Below, one piece after another: positions 42,304 to 52,357 of a stretch of DNA of 64,000 nucleotides. Made by a program: the position numbers and the translations under genes. How positions within the stretch are numbered: position 1 is the first letter of the stretch; each line of letters begins with the position of its first letter. The notes under the pieces were generated by a model. It had not been told where the DNA came from. It saw nothing but the letters and a program-made list of their open reading frames with translations, and ran no database searches. Origin of the DNA: Lyngbya sp. PCC 8106 (GTDB lineage Bacteria > Cyanobacteriota > Cyanobacteriia > Cyanobacteriales > Microcoleaceae); the NCBI RefSeq assembly GCF_000169095.1, contig NZ_AAVU01000022.1, positions 37,470-101,469 of the forward strand, given 5' to 3'.

Positions 42304-43469
42304 GCGCCACCGCAGCAACCGCCCCCACCGCAACCCCCACCGCAACCACCGCCACCGCAATCACCTCCACCACCACCGCCATCACTTCCACAACTGCTAT
42401 CGCTACTGCTACTTGTAGAATGGTAACTACTACTGCAATCGCTACCCCCATCACTTCCATAACCACTATTGCTACTGCTACTGTCATAGTAACTACTGCT
42501 ATTGGTAGAATGGTAACTACTACTGCTGTTGCTACTCTTGTTACCAGAACGACTGCTAGAACGACTACTTGATTGGCTAGACGGTAGAAAACAAATTGCA
42601 ATACAAAGAGTAAAAATGCAGAGAAAAAACAGATATCCGATAGGTTTTCCGCGAGAAATACTCACGAAAATTTTAGCCACACCCAACGCTAATACTGCAA
42701 ATATCGGTAAGGCGGGTAAGTATTCAATGAACAAAGATTTTCTATGAGTTGAAGAAGTTGCTGTCGATGGCTTTCTTAAACTGTCCAAACCCAAACCTAA
42801 AACAATGGCAGTAAGAACCGAAAGAAAGTAAAATTCTAAAAATTCCGAACCTGTAAAATCAAGAGGATTTTGCATATTTGTAAGAGAAACTTCACAGGCG
42901 GTTAAAGCTAGAGTTAGAAGAAATCCAATTCCTAAAATTGCGGGTTTAGGAAAGCGAAATACAGGTAAATTCAGGTTACGAAACTTGGGAATAATCCAAT
43001 AATCCTCTGTATTAACCCGTTGAACTTGAATATCGTGATTAAAGCGAATTTCCGCAGGCGGCCAAATCTCAACAGGTGGAAATTCTCCGAAGAATGTGGT
43101 ATACTCTTCTAAAGTTTTATTATACCAATGATTGAACTTATTATCCTCTGAACTTCCGCCTTGAGTTGGGCTGTGATGTAACGGTTTTTGCAGAATATTC
43201 GGACAAAATTCATCCCAATAAGAACGAGTATAAGCTAAGTGTAAATGCCAAACTTGATCGACTTGTTCTGAAGGCGTAACGGGATGTTCAGCAACAACCG
43301 CTAAAAATGCAAACTTTTTATATTCTGCGATCGCTTGCTGAGTATATTCTACAGTCCAACCGTTCTCTCTGGCTAGGCGTTTGCTAAAAGAATATTTGGC
43401 GTTAGGTTCATCCAGCGAAAAGGCTTGTAAGCGTTGATAGAGTTCCTGTTGTTGAACGTTCATTTCCAT
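42300..43469 (-). CDS. membrane protein with DUF1399-like domain and Gly/Cys-rich tail
   Basis: The protein has 389 residues. Residues about 1-140 (YSFSKRLARENGWTVEYTQQAI, EQVDQVWHLHLAYTRSYWDEF) resemble the glycine-rich domain protein family, whose HLHL and W motifs are characteristic. Residues about 180-310 have three to four membrane segments (ILGIGFLLTLALTACEV, FYFLSVLTAIVLGLGLDSL, LPIFAVLALGVAKIFVSI, GYLFFLCIFTLCIAICF). The C-terminal 80 residues are Ser/Tyr/Gly and then Gly/Cys-rich. A TIGR04222-type membrane protein is a possible label. Function is unknown; the tail may bind metal or sit in a complex. Confidence 0.75.
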   Translation of the reverse strand: MEMNVQQQELYQRLQAFSLDEPNAKYSFSKRLARENGWTVEYTQQAIAEYKKFAFLAVVAEHPVTPSEQVDQVWHLHLAYTRSYWDEFCPNILQKPLHHSPTQGGSSEDNKFNHWYNKTLEEYTTFFGEFPPVEIWPPAEIRFNHDIQVQRVNTEDYWIIPKFRNLNLPVFRFPKPAILGIGFLLTLALTACEVSLTNMQNPLDFTGSEFLEFYFLSVLTAIVLGLGLDSLRKPSTATSSTHRKSLFIEYLPALPIFAVLALGVAKIFVSISRGKPIGYLFFLCIFTLCIAICFLPSSQSSSRSSSRSGNKSSNSSSSYHSTNSSSYYDSSSSNSGYGSDGGSDCSSSYHSTSSSSDSSCGSDGGGGGGDCGGGGCGGGCGGGGCCGGA

Positions 43470-43663
43470 TCCCTACAGCTTTCATAAAGATCTCTGTTAT
43501 CACTTCAGGAGTTTCACTAGATTTTATGAAAACCTTGATTTATTGTTACGCGCGGTGTTGTGCTTCAGCGCTATCAATCTAATAGAAACGCAGACTTTAA
43601 CAAAACGGTTAACTTAACAATCTAACCCGTTAATAAAATGTAAAATTAATAAGTTTTGGTAGT
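43470..43663. other. AT-rich distal flank of the CRISPR array
   Basis: This 194 bp lies between the divergently oriented membrane-protein gene and the trailing end of the array. It contains no gene. It is on the trailer side, opposite the leader promoter. Confidence 0.5.
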
Positions 43664-45678
43664 GTTTCAATCCCTAATAGGGATTATTGGTAATTGTAAC
43701 ACAACACCACCGCCAAAAGCCGATACACGCCGCAGAAGTCGTTTCAATCCCTAATAGGGATTATTGGTAATTGTAACGCTCCCGTTCTAATATCATCCGT
43801 TCATCCTGAGTTTCAATCCCTAGTAGGGATTATTGGTAATTGTAACCCTTAAATGAATTGTATACATATTCAATATCGTAGTTTCAATCCCTAATAGGGA
43901 TTATTGGTAATTGTAACTAAGTGATTCAACCCTTTGAGCATAATCGTCTCTGTTTCAATCCCTAATAGGGATTATTGGTAATTGTAACACCTCTGACTTT
44001 TAGAATTATTGCTTCTGGATTAGTGTTGTTTCAATCCCTAATAGGGATTATTGGTAATTGTAACATCCAGATCACGTTTATATAAATGCAGATGGGCAGT
44101 TTCAATCCCTAATAGGGATTATTGGTAATTGTAACTTCCAGAAATCCTTACCCTTAGCCTCAAGGTGAACCTGTTTCAATCCCTAATAGGGATTATTGGT
44201 AATTGTAACTTCCAAAGAAGTATTTCCTCTCCGGGTGCATACAAAACTTCCAGTTTCAATCCCTAATAGGGATTATTGGTAATTGTAACCAGGCAAGTGA
44301 GCGAGTTCGCAATTTGATGGATTTTGTTTCAATCCCTAATAGGGATTATTGGTAATTGTAACCCATCATAGCACCCATGTTTTTGAAAATAATTTGTTTC
44401 AATCCCTAATAGGGATTATTGGTAATTGTAACTTTTGTGGGAAGGGGGTTTGTCGAATCACCCTAATGTTTCAATCCCTAATAGGGATTATTGGTAATTG
44501 TAACTTTTCTCAAAACTGCAAAGAGCAATCAAAAAGATTAAAGTTTCAATCCCTAATAGGGATTATTGGTAATTGTAACTCCGTAACCCGTTCAAATGAT
44601 GGGATTACAGGATTTAGTTTCAATCCCTAATAGGGATTATTGGTAATTGTAACTCTCAATGCGATCGCAACGATGATAGGATGTTTTTTGAGTTTCAATC
44701 CCTAATAGGGATTATTGGTTATTGTAACGGATTTGGTGGTCGCCAGAGCGAGTAGAAGCTTATGTTTCAATCCCTAATAGGGATTATTGGTTATTGTAAC
44801 CGTTTGATTGCAGACTCTTGCGCTAATTCATCAGTTTCAATCCCTAATAGGGATTATTGGTTATTGTAACAATTCAGGTTCAGAAACCAATACTCTAAGC
44901 TTTTCAAGTTTCAATCCCTAATAGGGATTATTGGTTATTGTAACTCGGAGCAGGGAAAAACAGTTCAGTCCGTCTATTAGGCAAGTTTCAATCCCTAATA
45001 GGGATTATTGGTTATTGTAACAAGTGCAGACACTGGGTTCAATTTAATTGATTTGTTTCAATCCCTAATAGGGATTATTGGTTATTGTAACACCCAAGCA
45101 TCATCGTTTGCCTATAACTTTGATTGGTTTCAATCCCTAATAGGGATTATTGGTTATTGTAACAATTCAACAAGAGAGCATTTAGAGCAGCAATACCGAG
45201 GTTTCAATCCCTAATAGGGATTATTGGTAATTGTAACGCATTGTGAGTAACTGGGAGTGTTGTCGGTTCATCCAATAGTTTCAATCCCTAATAGGGATTA
45301 TTGGTAATTGTAACTTCCAGCGAAGGCAACCGTCCGGTCAAAGCGAGACGTTTCAATCCCTAATAGGGATTATTGGTAATTGTAACCTGGTGATTCAGAA
45401 GCTTCACGAATTTGAATATGTGTTTCAATCCCTAATAGGGATTATTGGTAATTGTAACTGATGATACTGAATTACAGAAATGGGATAGAGTTTCAATCCC
45501 TAATAGGGATTATTGGTAATTGTAACAAGGCTCCGCCGGGCCGGAAGATATTGAGTCTGGTTCGTGGTTTCAATCCCTAATAGGGATTATTGGTAATTGT
45601 AACCTTTCGTCGGCGCTTAGAGATTCAGCTTTTCTTCTGGGGTTTCAATCCCTAATAGGGATTATTGGTAATTGTAAC
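43664..45678 (-). CRISPR. CRISPR array, 28 repeats of 37 bp and 27 spacers
   Basis: Repeats start at 43664, 43741, 43810, 43881, 43952, 44028, 44099, 44173, 44253, 44326, 44396, 44468, 44543, 44617, 44692, 44764, 44834, 44908, 44985, 45055, 45127, 45201, 45278, 45350, 45422, 45490, 45567 and 45642. Plus-strand repeats begin GTTTCAATCCCTAATAGGG and end ATTGTAAC, with an AATCCCTA/TAGGGATT palindrome. Read on the minus strand they end GGGATTGAAAC, the usual 5' tag, so transcription is leftward with the leader at the right. Spacers are 31-43 bases. Repeat 3 has A to G inside the palindrome; repeats 15-21 share one A to T change (TTGGTTATTG). No cas gene is in the window. Confidence 0.98.
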
Positions 45679-45746
45679 TGTAAGCCATTGAAACCTATAG
45701 TATATTGAGTTTTCGAGGTGCAGTTGCGCCTGGTGCGACTAAAACT

Positions 45747-45775
45747 ATAATACCCGATCGCCTCAGATTTGTCAA
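45747..45775 (-). promoter_or_regulatory. CRISPR leader promoter
   Basis: On the minus strand, TTGACA (45775-45770), a 17-base spacer and TATTAT (45752-45747) form a near-consensus sigma70 promoter. Transcription would start near 45740 and enter the array about 60 bases later. The leader between contains ACTGCACCTCGAAAACTC and a partial repeat remnant (GGTTTCAATGG). Confidence 0.85.
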
Positions 45776-45923
45776 AAAGGCTGAAACCCTTACACAGTGG
45801 GACGCGCCCGCCTCTCGAACTCAGGAGCGACCCCAAACCCAGACAGAGTAAGAAATTCAGCGTTCAAAAGCAGTCGCCCAATTTTGACACCTACTCGGGG
45901 GCGCAAAAAAGACATCCGATCAG

Positions 45924-48900
45924 TTATTTTCTCCCTTGTAGCCAGTAGGTCGCCATTCTACCTATCCCTTTAACATCAATGATTCCCCGTTTTTCAAAAA
46001 TATACTGATCTTTTAATAAGTCGTAAGTTGCTTTTGTGACTTGAATTTTCCCGGCTTCCCCGTGAGACTCCATCCGTGACGCCACATTAACCGCATCTCC
46101 CCACAAATCATAAATAAACTTACGAGTCCCAATAACCCCAGCAACAACTGGCCCAGTATTAATCCCAATTCGCAGACGAAACGGTAAACCATCATGGCGT
46201 TGAAAACGGCAAATTTCCCGTTGCATATCCAAAGCCATTTCAGCAATTGCTTTAACATGATCATCTTTTGGTGTGGGTAAACCTCCGACAACCATGTAAG
46301 AATCTCCAATAGTTTTAATTTTTTCCAAATCATGTTTTTGTGCAAACGCATCAAATGCGGAGAAAATCTCATTAAGTAAATCCACTAATTCAGTCGGTGC
46401 AATTTGAGAAGAAAATCCGGTAAAATCAACAATATCTGCAAACATAATTGTTGCGTGATCAAAGCGTTCAGCAATCGAATGGGGGGCTTGTTTGAGACGT
46501 TCAGCGATTGATCTCGGTAAAATATTTTGTAACAAACGCTCTGACTTTTGCTGTTCAATTCGCAACGCATCAAGTACCCGTCGTCGTTCAGTCGTATTAC
46601 GCGCAACCCAAATTACACAATTATTTGGCATAGGAGAAACCGTCGCCGCAAACCAAACTAATTCTGTTATTTCTGGGTTGAGGGGAGAATTAGAACTCGG
46701 AACAAAACCCGATTCTGATTGTTCAACAGGTAAACTATACTCAACATTCAGTGTTTTTCCAGTTTCTAATACTCTTTGAATATGACTATAAAACATTCTG
46801 GCTTGAGCGGGCGGAAACACTTCAAAGACACTTTTTCCTAAACGATCTGGTGTGGGACTATACAAAACTTCAGCATTTGTAGTGACAATCTTCTTATAAT
46901 TCCCTTGAGCATCAAACACCGTAATCACATCAGTCATTGCCGCAAACAAAGCTCGCAGTTCGGCTTCTGACGATCGCAAAGCCCCTTCTATCCGTCGCCG
47001 TTCCCCAATTTCTCGTACCAGTTCAGCCGTGCGTTCTTCTACTCGAAATTCCAAAGCATCCATCGCCTGTTGAAGTGCATCTTCAGCCTGTTTACGTTCA
47101 GTAATATCAACAACTGTTCCCTCATAATACAACAGTTTCCCGGCATTATCATAGACTGCGGTGGCGTTTTCAGAAATCCAGCGCAACTGACCATCTACCC
47201 GACAAATTTGCGACTCAAAATTAACAACCGCCCCCTGTTCTTTGATTAAGCGAACAAACTCCTGACGGTGCCCGGTATCCACATACAATTGATTACCAAC
47301 ATGAGTCAAATTATGAATTAAATCTTGGGGAGATGCAAACCCATAAATCTGTGCTAAAGCCGGGTTTACACTAATAAACCGTCCCTCCGGTGAAGTTTGA
47401 AAAATCCCTTCAACTGCATTTTCAAAAATACTGCGATAATTCGCCTCAGCTTGTTTCCGGGCTGTAATATCAATTCCGACAAAAAACGCTGCTTGTTCGT
47501 GGTGATATTTATGAGCAACAATCAAATAATTTCGCCGTTCTTCTTTAACAATCGAGATCACTTCTCGTTGAGCATCTAACGCCGCAGTTGCGAAGAAATC
47601 TCGTACAAACTGATTGAATTGAGGACTAACATCTAAAAACCCAATATGCTTATTTAAAAAATCTTCAGGCTTTAATTCAAACGTATCAGCCAGATAACGA
47701 TTCACCCCCAAATAATGCAAATCTGAACTAATCCAAGAAACCGTTCCGGGTACAACATCTAAAACGGCTTGTAATTGATCTCGAGTATTTTCTAATGCTG
47801 CTTCTGCTCGTCTTTGGTCGCTAATATCAATCCCAATAATAAAAGCTTCTTGACTTTGATTGTATTTTTGAGCAACAATAATGTAATGTCGTCTTTTATC
47901 CTGAACTTTCGCACAAATTTCCCGATAAGCATTAATTTCAGGCTTGCCAAATAACTCCTGAACAAACTGATTAAACTGTGAACCTCCGCCTAAAAATCCA
48001 ATCGGTTGATTGGCAAAATCTTCACGAGGTCGGCTATGAATATCAGCAAGATTTTGATTAACTTCGATATAACGTAAATCTGAACTCACCCAGGAAGCAG
48101 TACCCGGAACGGCTTCTAATACAGTTTGTAAACGGACATTTGCTGTTTTTAATGCTTCTTCAGTCCGTCGGCGTTCAGTAATATCAAGACCGACTACAAA
48201 CGCCGCTTTGTTGTGATCATATTTACGAGCGACGACTAAATAATAAGAGGGATGTTCACCCAAATTCGTCATCACTTCCCGAGACATTTCAACTTCAGGA
48301 CTGGCAAATAATTGTTGAACAAAATCATTAAAATCAGAACTCGAACCCAAGAATCCAATATGCTGACCTGAAAAGTTTTCCCGAGGCATATTGAACATAT
48401 CGGCGAGTTTTTGGTTCACCTCGATGTAACGCAAATCAGATTGAATCCAAGACACAGTTCCCGGTACTGCTTCTAAGACAGCTTGTAGACGAGTATTGGC
48501 AGAAAGCAGGGCTTCACGGGCTTGTTTATGTTCAACAATTTCTTCAACAAAACGATCATTTGATTCTTTGAGGGCGGCTGTTCGTTCTGCAACAATTTGT
48601 TCGAGTTGAACGTTCATTTGTTTGAGTTTTTGCTCAAACTGTTTCCGGGCTTCAATTTCTTGTTTGAGTTGGGCTTGAGTCGCTTCGAGTTCGATAGATT
48701 TTTGTTCGAGTTGTTCAGCACGTTCAATACTATGACTCACTTCTGCGAGCAAATGTGTGACCATTTCTGAAGTATTGAAATGACCTTCTTCAAATCCTAA
48801 CCAGGGTAAGGGTTTAATTCGATTGGGTGTAGAGTATATCACTTCAAATTGTCCGTTAGGGAGGGCTTGACCAATCCGACACACTTTGGAAACATGATGA

Positions 48901-49874
48901 TTGGGTTTGATGCAGTAGATACCCCCTGGAGCCGGAAAACTAACTCCATAAGCCGCGACTCGAATCCGACCACAATCAAATGAATTTGCCAATTCAACCG
49001 CTTGTTTCCACAGATAAACTTGGGTATAAGCGGCTTCAATGGGATCACTGGTCACGCGATGTTGGCCGTATCTGGCTTTAAAATTTTTGACAAATTGTTG
49101 ATTTTCTGGCGTGTCAATACTTTGAAAATAACTCCAGCAACTTAAATGACCCACTGCTGCTGCTCCGATTTCTTGCAGTTCGGTTTCGGAGACAGAGGTT
49201 GCCATAATCGGGATATTTTCCGCCGTTAAACCTGCTGCTTGAAATTGACGGTAAAAAGCAACATTGCTATCGCCCGTTAGCGTGCTAAAAATCACATCGG
49301 GTTGGGCTTGTTGAATCCGAGTGATAATTGCGCTAAAGTCTTGGTTTCCCAAAGGGGCATAGGCTTCGCCGACGATCTCTCCCCCCAGTCCATTGAGTTG
49401 AATTTTGACTAATTTATTGACAGTATGGGGAAACACATAATCCGAACCGAGTAGATAAAACCGTGATCCCAGATTTTGTATCAACCAATTGACAGTGGGT
49501 TCGACTTGTTGATTGGCACAAGATCCGGTATGAAAAATATTAGGGGAGTTTTCTAAGCCTTCATAGTGGACAGGATACCACAGTTGAGCATTACAAGCTT
49601 CGACAACGGGTTTGACTGCTTGACGTGCATCTGTTGTCCAACAACCAAATAGAGTAGAAGCATTATCCTGTTGAATCAGTTTTGTGGCTTGGGTGACAAA
49701 TGTTTCTAGATTAGATGCACCGTCTTTGATGACGGGTTCGATAGGCTGACCTAAGACACCTCCAGATTGATTAATTTCAGCGATTGCCATTAATTCAGCA
49801 TCAACGAGCGGAGATTCGCTAATTGCCATCGTCCCACTCAGAGAATGCAATATTCCGACTCGTACACCTGGCAT
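45924..49874 (-). CDS. adenylate cyclase with UrtA-like receptor domain and five PAS domains
   Basis: The protein has 1316 residues. Residues about 4-375 match urea/short-chain-amide periplasmic-binding proteins of the UrtA type (VGILHSLSGTMAISE, FGCWTTDARQAVKPVVE, LWYPVHYEGLENSPNIFHTG, FYLLGSDYVFPHT), but there is no signal peptide, so the domain is cytosolic. A coiled coil (385-454) is followed by three tandem PAS modules of exactly 119 residues (455-811), PAS4 (from 812), coiled coil, PAS5 (about 965-1090) and a class III cyclase. The cyclase has metal-binding FADIVDFT, base-recognition KIKTIGDSY and YDLWGDAVN (Lys/Asp pair typical for ATP), and catalytic NVASRM. cAMP production is predicted. 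It lies beside the CRISPR leader and has no evident operon. Confidence 0.92.
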   Translation of the reverse strand: MPGVRVGILHSLSGTMAISESPLVDAELMAIAEINQSGGVLGQPIEPVIKDGASNLETFVTQATKLIQQDNASTLFGCWTTDARQAVKPVVEACNAQLWYPVHYEGLENSPNIFHTGSCANQQVEPTVNWLIQNLGSRFYLLGSDYVFPHTVNKLVKIQLNGLGGEIVGEAYAPLGNQDFSAIITRIQQAQPDVIFSTLTGDSNVAFYRQFQAAGLTAENIPIMATSVSETELQEIGAAAVGHLSCWSYFQSIDTPENQQFVKNFKARYGQHRVTSDPIEAAYTQVYLWKQAVELANSFDCGRIRVAAYGVSFPAPGGIYCIKPNHHVSKVCRIGQALPNGQFEVIYSTPNRIKPLPWLGFEEGHFNTSEMVTHLLAEVSHSIERAEQLEQKSIELEATQAQLKQEIEARKQFEQKLKQMNVQLEQIVAERTAALKESNDRFVEEIVEHKQAREALLSANTRLQAVLEAVPGTVSWIQSDLRYIEVNQKLADMFNMPRENFSGQHIGFLGSSSDFNDFVQQLFASPEVEMSREVMTNLGEHPSYYLVVARKYDHNKAAFVVGLDITERRRTEEALKTANVRLQTVLEAVPGTASWVSSDLRYIEVNQNLADIHSRPREDFANQPIGFLGGGSQFNQFVQELFGKPEINAYREICAKVQDKRRHYIIVAQKYNQSQEAFIIGIDISDQRRAEAALENTRDQLQAVLDVVPGTVSWISSDLHYLGVNRYLADTFELKPEDFLNKHIGFLDVSPQFNQFVRDFFATAALDAQREVISIVKEERRNYLIVAHKYHHEQAAFFVGIDITARKQAEANYRSIFENAVEGIFQTSPEGRFISVNPALAQIYGFASPQDLIHNLTHVGNQLYVDTGHRQEFVRLIKEQGAVVNFESQICRVDGQLRWISENATAVYDNAGKLLYYEGTVVDITERKQAEDALQQAMDALEFRVEERTAELVREIGERRRIEGALRSSEAELRALFAAMTDVITVFDAQGNYKKIVTTNAEVLYSPTPDRLGKSVFEVFPPAQARMFYSHIQRVLETGKTLNVEYSLPVEQSESGFVPSSNSPLNPEITELVWFAATVSPMPNNCVIWVARNTTERRRVLDALRIEQQKSERLLQNILPRSIAERLKQAPHSIAERFDHATIMFADIVDFTGFSSQIAPTELVDLLNEIFSAFDAFAQKHDLEKIKTIGDSYMVVGGLPTPKDDHVKAIAEMALDMQREICRFQRHDGLPFRLRIGINTGPVVAGVIGTRKFIYDLWGDAVNVASRMESHGEAGKIQVTKATYDLLKDQYIFEKRGIIDVKGIGRMATYWLQGRK

Positions 49875-50426
49875 AGCTTGTTATTGGTTTAAAGAACAAT
49901 AACCCCGTTATGGGCTTTCTGGTTGCACCCTGTTCTAGAACCGATTCATCTCAAATCTTGAGCAAATCTTCATGATCGGATTTCCCCTCGGTGGCTGTGC
50001 AGATTGGTCAAGTCTACTCTGGCTTCAATCCTAGAAATCCTTTTAGATCTATCGACTTTTCGGCTATAGAGACATTGTAGGCAACCTCTCTCGCCTTACC
50101 CTTCACCCCTAACAGAATGCAATTGAGTGTGTTCTCCTGATAGAACCGTTCACTCTTAGCCATTCCCAAAAAAATTTTGCTTCCCTGAGATTAAAATAGT
50201 CTATAAGCAGACTGATAATGCTTCTTTATCAGTCAACCCAATTTGACTTTACCAGTGACAACTGTACTCACATTTTATAGCATTTAGAGAACAGTTTTTA
50301 GGTTAAAAATGGATAAACAACAGACAAGGGTATTAATTACTACCCATGATCTGTATATTTCATAATTTACCAATATTACCATTTTTCACAAAAACGTTAA
50401 CAATAGATTACATAAGTTAATTTTTT
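49875..50426. other. intergenic region between cyclase and kinase-GUN4 genes
   Basis: 552 bp without a convincing gene, repeat or terminator. Both flanking genes are on the minus strand, so the cyclase promoter should lie here. Confidence 0.5.
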
Positions 50427-52022
50427 TCAGACAATGCCACAATCAACAACCTTCTCAGACATCATCTGGGCGTGTTGCCACCATTTTCCTGAACCCACAA
50501 TCCCCATACGCGACGGTAAATGACCAATCGGAGCGGATCGATCAAATCTAAAGCCCATCGCCGGATGATGAGGATTATAAGTTAACCAACCAAGGCGATC
50601 GCAAAATTGACTATAATCTCCTTCTACCTCCTCATAAATGCGAGTCTGTACACTAAAACCAAACCGTCCCTGACTATATTTCACCCACAACGCATCTATT
50701 GTTCGCAAATCCTGACAAGGCAATTTTTTCAAGTCTTGGGGAGAAAGATAACAATATCTCCCATGACCCAAAGCCTGACACAACACCCACCAGGTTTCGT
50801 GATCAGCTTCTTTCCAGTGGTGAGTGGCTAAAAGACGCTGTAACTTGCTATAATCAACCCCAACCTCAGAATTGAGATCATCAATCGGTTGACTCAAACC
50901 TGAAAACAACTGAGTCAAAACATCCGGTAATTTCCAGCTTGATCGAGACAGGGGCGAAAGGTGTCGAGAGCGAGACGGCAATCGCTTCACCGGAGTCTGA
51001 ACTGGAGAAGAAGACATTTTCGGTGTATTCATCGCTTCTAAGACTTGCTCGGCGCTCCTATAACGTTGCTCTAGCGATGGGGCGACTAAACGATCCAAAA
51101 TCTTTCCTAGACGTTCACTGACTCGGTGCTGAGACGTGATCAACTCTCGCCAAACCCAATCTTGTTTTTCCTCATCGTACAATTGCCAAGGCGAAACCCC
51201 CGTCAACAAATACAAACAACTCGCCCCCAACCCATACAAATCACTCGCCGCAAATGCTTTTCCTCGGGTTTGTTCGGGCGCCATAAACTCAGGAGAACCC
51301 ACCACTGTCCCCGCTCGCTGTATCACTGTATCACTGAGGAGTTTAGCAACACCAAAATCAATTAAAACCCATTGATTTTCCGGGCGACGGACAGGCGGTG
51401 AACTCAGAGATACCGATGATAAACTGGCTTTAGAGATGAGATTACGAGAGACAATCGATTCTATCGGTTCAATCACGGGAATATCCGCTTCCAAAGTCAG
51501 AGGAAAACGCCGTAAAATATTCTCAGGTTTAATATCGCGATGCACAATTTGATGATCATGAATATATTTCAACACCGGAAGCAAGCCCCGCAGTAGTTCC
51601 CAAATCTGCGTTTCCTGAAATATTCCCTTTTGTTCTAATTCCTGTGCTAATGTTTTTCCGGCAATGTACTCCTCCACCAGAAAAAGCTGTTTATTCTGCT
51701 GAAAATGGGCGTAGAGTTGCGGAATTTGTGGATGTTTACCCAACTGTTCCAAACGCACCGCTTCTTGACGAAACAGTTGGGCTGCTTTTTGATAATGGTG
51801 AACCTGGCGATCGCTAAACATAAATTGTTTGATCGCACAAGGGGGTTTAGAGGGAATGTGTTCATCAACTGCTAAGTAAGTTTTAGCAAAACCTCCCTCT
51901 CCTAACGGTTGAATGGGACGATAACGATTTTGCAATAACAGGGGTTCACCACAACTTTGACAAAATTGTGCAGTATCAAGATTAGCAGGATGGAGACATT
52001 GAGGATTAATACAGTAACTCAT
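50427..52022 (-). CDS. Ser/Thr protein kinase with zinc ribbon and GUN4 domain
   Basis: About 531 residues from the ATG at 52022 (a TTG two codons earlier is in frame). The N-terminal zinc ribbon has CINPQC and FCQSCGEPLL. The kinase domain has LGEGGFAKTYLAVDE, CAIKQF, HRDIKPENIL, DFGVAKLL and SPEFMAPEQ. A basic Ser/Arg-rich linker follows, and a C-terminal GUN4 domain (about 390-510: YSKLQRLLATHHWKEADHETW, TIDALWVKYSQGRFGFSVQ, FDRSAPIGHLPSR). GUN4 binds Mg-protoporphyrin and activates Mg-chelatase, so tetrapyrrole-responsive phosphorylation is an inference. The fusion is known in cyanobacteria. Confidence 0.94.
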   Translation of the reverse strand: MSYCINPQCLHPANLDTAQFCQSCGEPLLLQNRYRPIQPLGEGGFAKTYLAVDEHIPSKPPCAIKQFMFSDRQVHHYQKAAQLFRQEAVRLEQLGKHPQIPQLYAHFQQNKQLFLVEEYIAGKTLAQELEQKGIFQETQIWELLRGLLPVLKYIHDHQIVHRDIKPENILRRFPLTLEADIPVIEPIESIVSRNLISKASLSSVSLSSPPVRRPENQWVLIDFGVAKLLSDTVIQRAGTVVGSPEFMAPEQTRGKAFAASDLYGLGASCLYLLTGVSPWQLYDEEKQDWVWRELITSQHRVSERLGKILDRLVAPSLEQRYRSAEQVLEAMNTPKMSSSPVQTPVKRLPSRSRHLSPLSRSSWKLPDVLTQLFSGLSQPIDDLNSEVGVDYSKLQRLLATHHWKEADHETWWVLCQALGHGRYCYLSPQDLKKLPCQDLRTIDALWVKYSQGRFGFSVQTRIYEEVEGDYSQFCDRLGWLTYNPHHPAMGFRFDRSAPIGHLPSRMGIVGSGKWWQHAQMMSEKVVDCGIV

Positions 52023-52357
52023 AAACAAATGATTCCATACAGGTTTGGAATTTTGAATATTATTGATTAATATTCTGCCGTTGACCCAAAATCAGCGAGG
52101 ATCAGCCTCACCCTCAATCGGGTTTCCCTTAATTTTAAATCAATTGTTTTAAAATTTTGATATATAGCGTTTCTCAGAGTAACGAGGTACAGATTTACGA
52201 TCTTTTCTATTGCCTATTGCCAGATGAGCTGTTGCCTAAAGCATAAAGTTATGTACCTCACAAGGCGCGATAATTGCTATAGCGTCTCATGTTCTCAAAC
52301 GACTAATCTCTCGAAACCTGAAGTCATTTTTGTTATCGTTTCTCAACCCAAATCCTG
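52023..52357. other. intergenic region between divergent genes
   Basis: 335 bp that should hold the promoters of the kinase-GUN4 gene and the small membrane protein gene. No specific site is recognised. Confidence 0.45.

Noticed and set aside
44349..45214. Open frames of 93 and 68 codons within the CRISPR array, each containing repeated FQSLIGIIG
   Set aside because: They are translations of the CRISPR repeats and spacers, not genes.
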